This document shows, piece by piece, positions 63,388 to 64,000 of a stretch of 64,000 bases of DNA. The stretch lies in contig NZ_LMHK01000003.1 in assembly GCF_001427875.1 (NCBI RefSeq), positions 248,001 to 312,000 of the forward strand, given 5' to 3'. This DNA is from Devosia sp. Root685. GTDB lineage: Bacteria > Pseudomonadota > Alphaproteobacteria > Rhizobiales > Devosiaceae. The stretch's first letter is position 1. Each line of letters begins with the position of its first letter. The notes below the pieces were generated by a model that made no database searches, was not told the origin of the DNA, and saw nothing but the letters and a program-made list of their open reading frames with translations. The position numbers and the translations under genes were made by a program.

Positions 63388-64000
63388 GCGACCCGCTCTA
63401 TATCGAACAGGGCGGCCACCGCACCTGGCTCAAATGGCACCGCGGCCGCCGCAAGGCGTCGGACCCGGTCTTCACCGGCAGCCGCATCCTCGAAGCCATG
63501 CGGCTCGGCGCCAGCGTCGAGGTGGACCTGGTTATCCACGCCGACCACGGCTGTGCTATTCTTCATAACTTCTCGCTTGAGGAGGAGACCACCGGTTCCG
63601 GCCTCGTGCGCGAAACGCCGGCCGCGGTCCTGCGCCAATTGCACCTGCGCGGCACCGATGGGCAGCCCATTGCCGATAAGGTGATGCTGCTCGAAGACCT
63701 CTGCGCGCTCCTCGCGCAAAATCAGCCGCATCCCGATGCGCTGCTGCAGCTTGATTTCAAGGAAGTTTCCGCCGCCCTCACCCCGGAAGTGGTCGCCAAT
63801 TTCGGCGCCGCCGTGGGCCCCGTCGCGCGTTCACTCATTCTCTCGGGCGGCGACTTCGATGCTATCAGTCTGCTAGCCAATTCGGCGCCCAATCTGCGCA
63901 CCGGCTACGACCCCTGCTACGGCGCCTCCCTCGCCCGCCTGCAGACCACCGGCGACTATAAAACCTTCATCAACGACGCGCTCAAAACCGCGCCCGACGC
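63384..64000 (+). CDS. Glycerophosphodiester phosphodiesterase family protein (5' part, cut by window end)
   Basis: The first 205 codons or so of a phosphodiesterase that hydrolyses glycerophosphodiesters to an alcohol and glycerol 3-phosphate. WHRGRRKASDP near residues 17-27 carries the HR pair that opens the GDPD active site, and SVEVDLVIHADHGCAILHNF near residues 46-65 gives the E-x-D metal ligands and the second His. The HRG is not followed by the usual ENT, so a variant substrate is possible. The start ATG overlaps the ATPase stop by 4 bp. No signal peptide is seen, so it acts in the cytoplasm on imported substrate. Confidence 0.82.
   Translation, partial: MSDPLYIEQGGHRTWLKWHRGRRKASDPVFTGSRILEAMRLGASVEVDLVIHADHGCAILHNFSLEEETTGSGLVRETPAAVLRQLHLRGTDGQPIADKVMLLEDLCALLAQNQPHPDALLQLDFKEVSAALTPEVVANFGAAVGPVARSLILSGGDFDAISLLANSAPNLRTGYDPCYGASLARLQTTGDYKTFINDALKTAPD

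Overview
The window is GC-rich, densely coded and rich in ABC transporters. Gene content points to an alphaproteobacterium of the order Hyphomicrobiales, most like Devosia or a near relative. The pointers are a haem-uptake locus with the rhizobial HmuP/HmuS pair, Azospirillum-type arabinose/galactose dehydrogenase, opgG-opgH-opgC, and many sugar ABC systems with LacI, RpiR and GntR regulators. The genus is an inference from gene content, not from a marker gene. No rRNA, tRNA, CRISPR array, insertion sequence or phage gene was seen.

Layout. 1-3.8 kb: hmuP-hmuS-hmuT (minus) diverging from a TonB-dependent haem receptor. 3.9-10.4 kb: ytfQ-ytfR-ytfT-yjfF galactofuranose-type importer, a FadR-type GntR regulator, and a converging galactose/arabinose 1-dehydrogenase. 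10.4-14.7 kb: VOC protein, glycerate 2-kinase, and a DUF1045-phnM-phnN operon. 14.8-17.0 kb: small proteins of unknown function. 17.2-23.1 kb: ybbA-ybbP ABC system and tex. 23.3-31.7 kb: an amino-sugar (probably N-acetylmuramic acid) regulon made of an ABC importer, nanE, a BadF-type kinase, an RpiR regulator and divergent murQ. 31.9-40.6 kb: an ABC importer with a GH38 alpha-mannosidase and a divergent LacI regulator. 40.8-45.5 kb: opgG-opgH-opgC for periplasmic glucans. 45.7-55.1 kb: a tripartite tricarboxylate transporter (tctCBA), a DapA-like lyase, split DhaK/DhaL kinase subunits, IclR, an RraA-like aldolase, GntR and an SDR. 55.2-57.3 kb: glutathione-dependent formaldehyde detoxification. 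57.4-64 kb: LacI, an ABC importer, and a glycerophosphodiester phosphodiesterase cut by the window edge.

How the parts work together. Most of the window is scavenging: each block pairs an importer with one to three enzymes and a local regulator. Several regulators have inverted repeats exactly where they should bind. The clearest is GGAAT-N5-ATTCC at both the murQ promoter and the divergent transporter promoter. The most open question is the 45.7-55.1 kb acid-catabolism cluster, whose substrate cannot be named from sequence.

Intergenic spaces hold at least five families of palindromic repeats in many copies. Hairpins or repeats lie directly behind four of the five substrate-binding-protein genes that head ABC or TTT operons.
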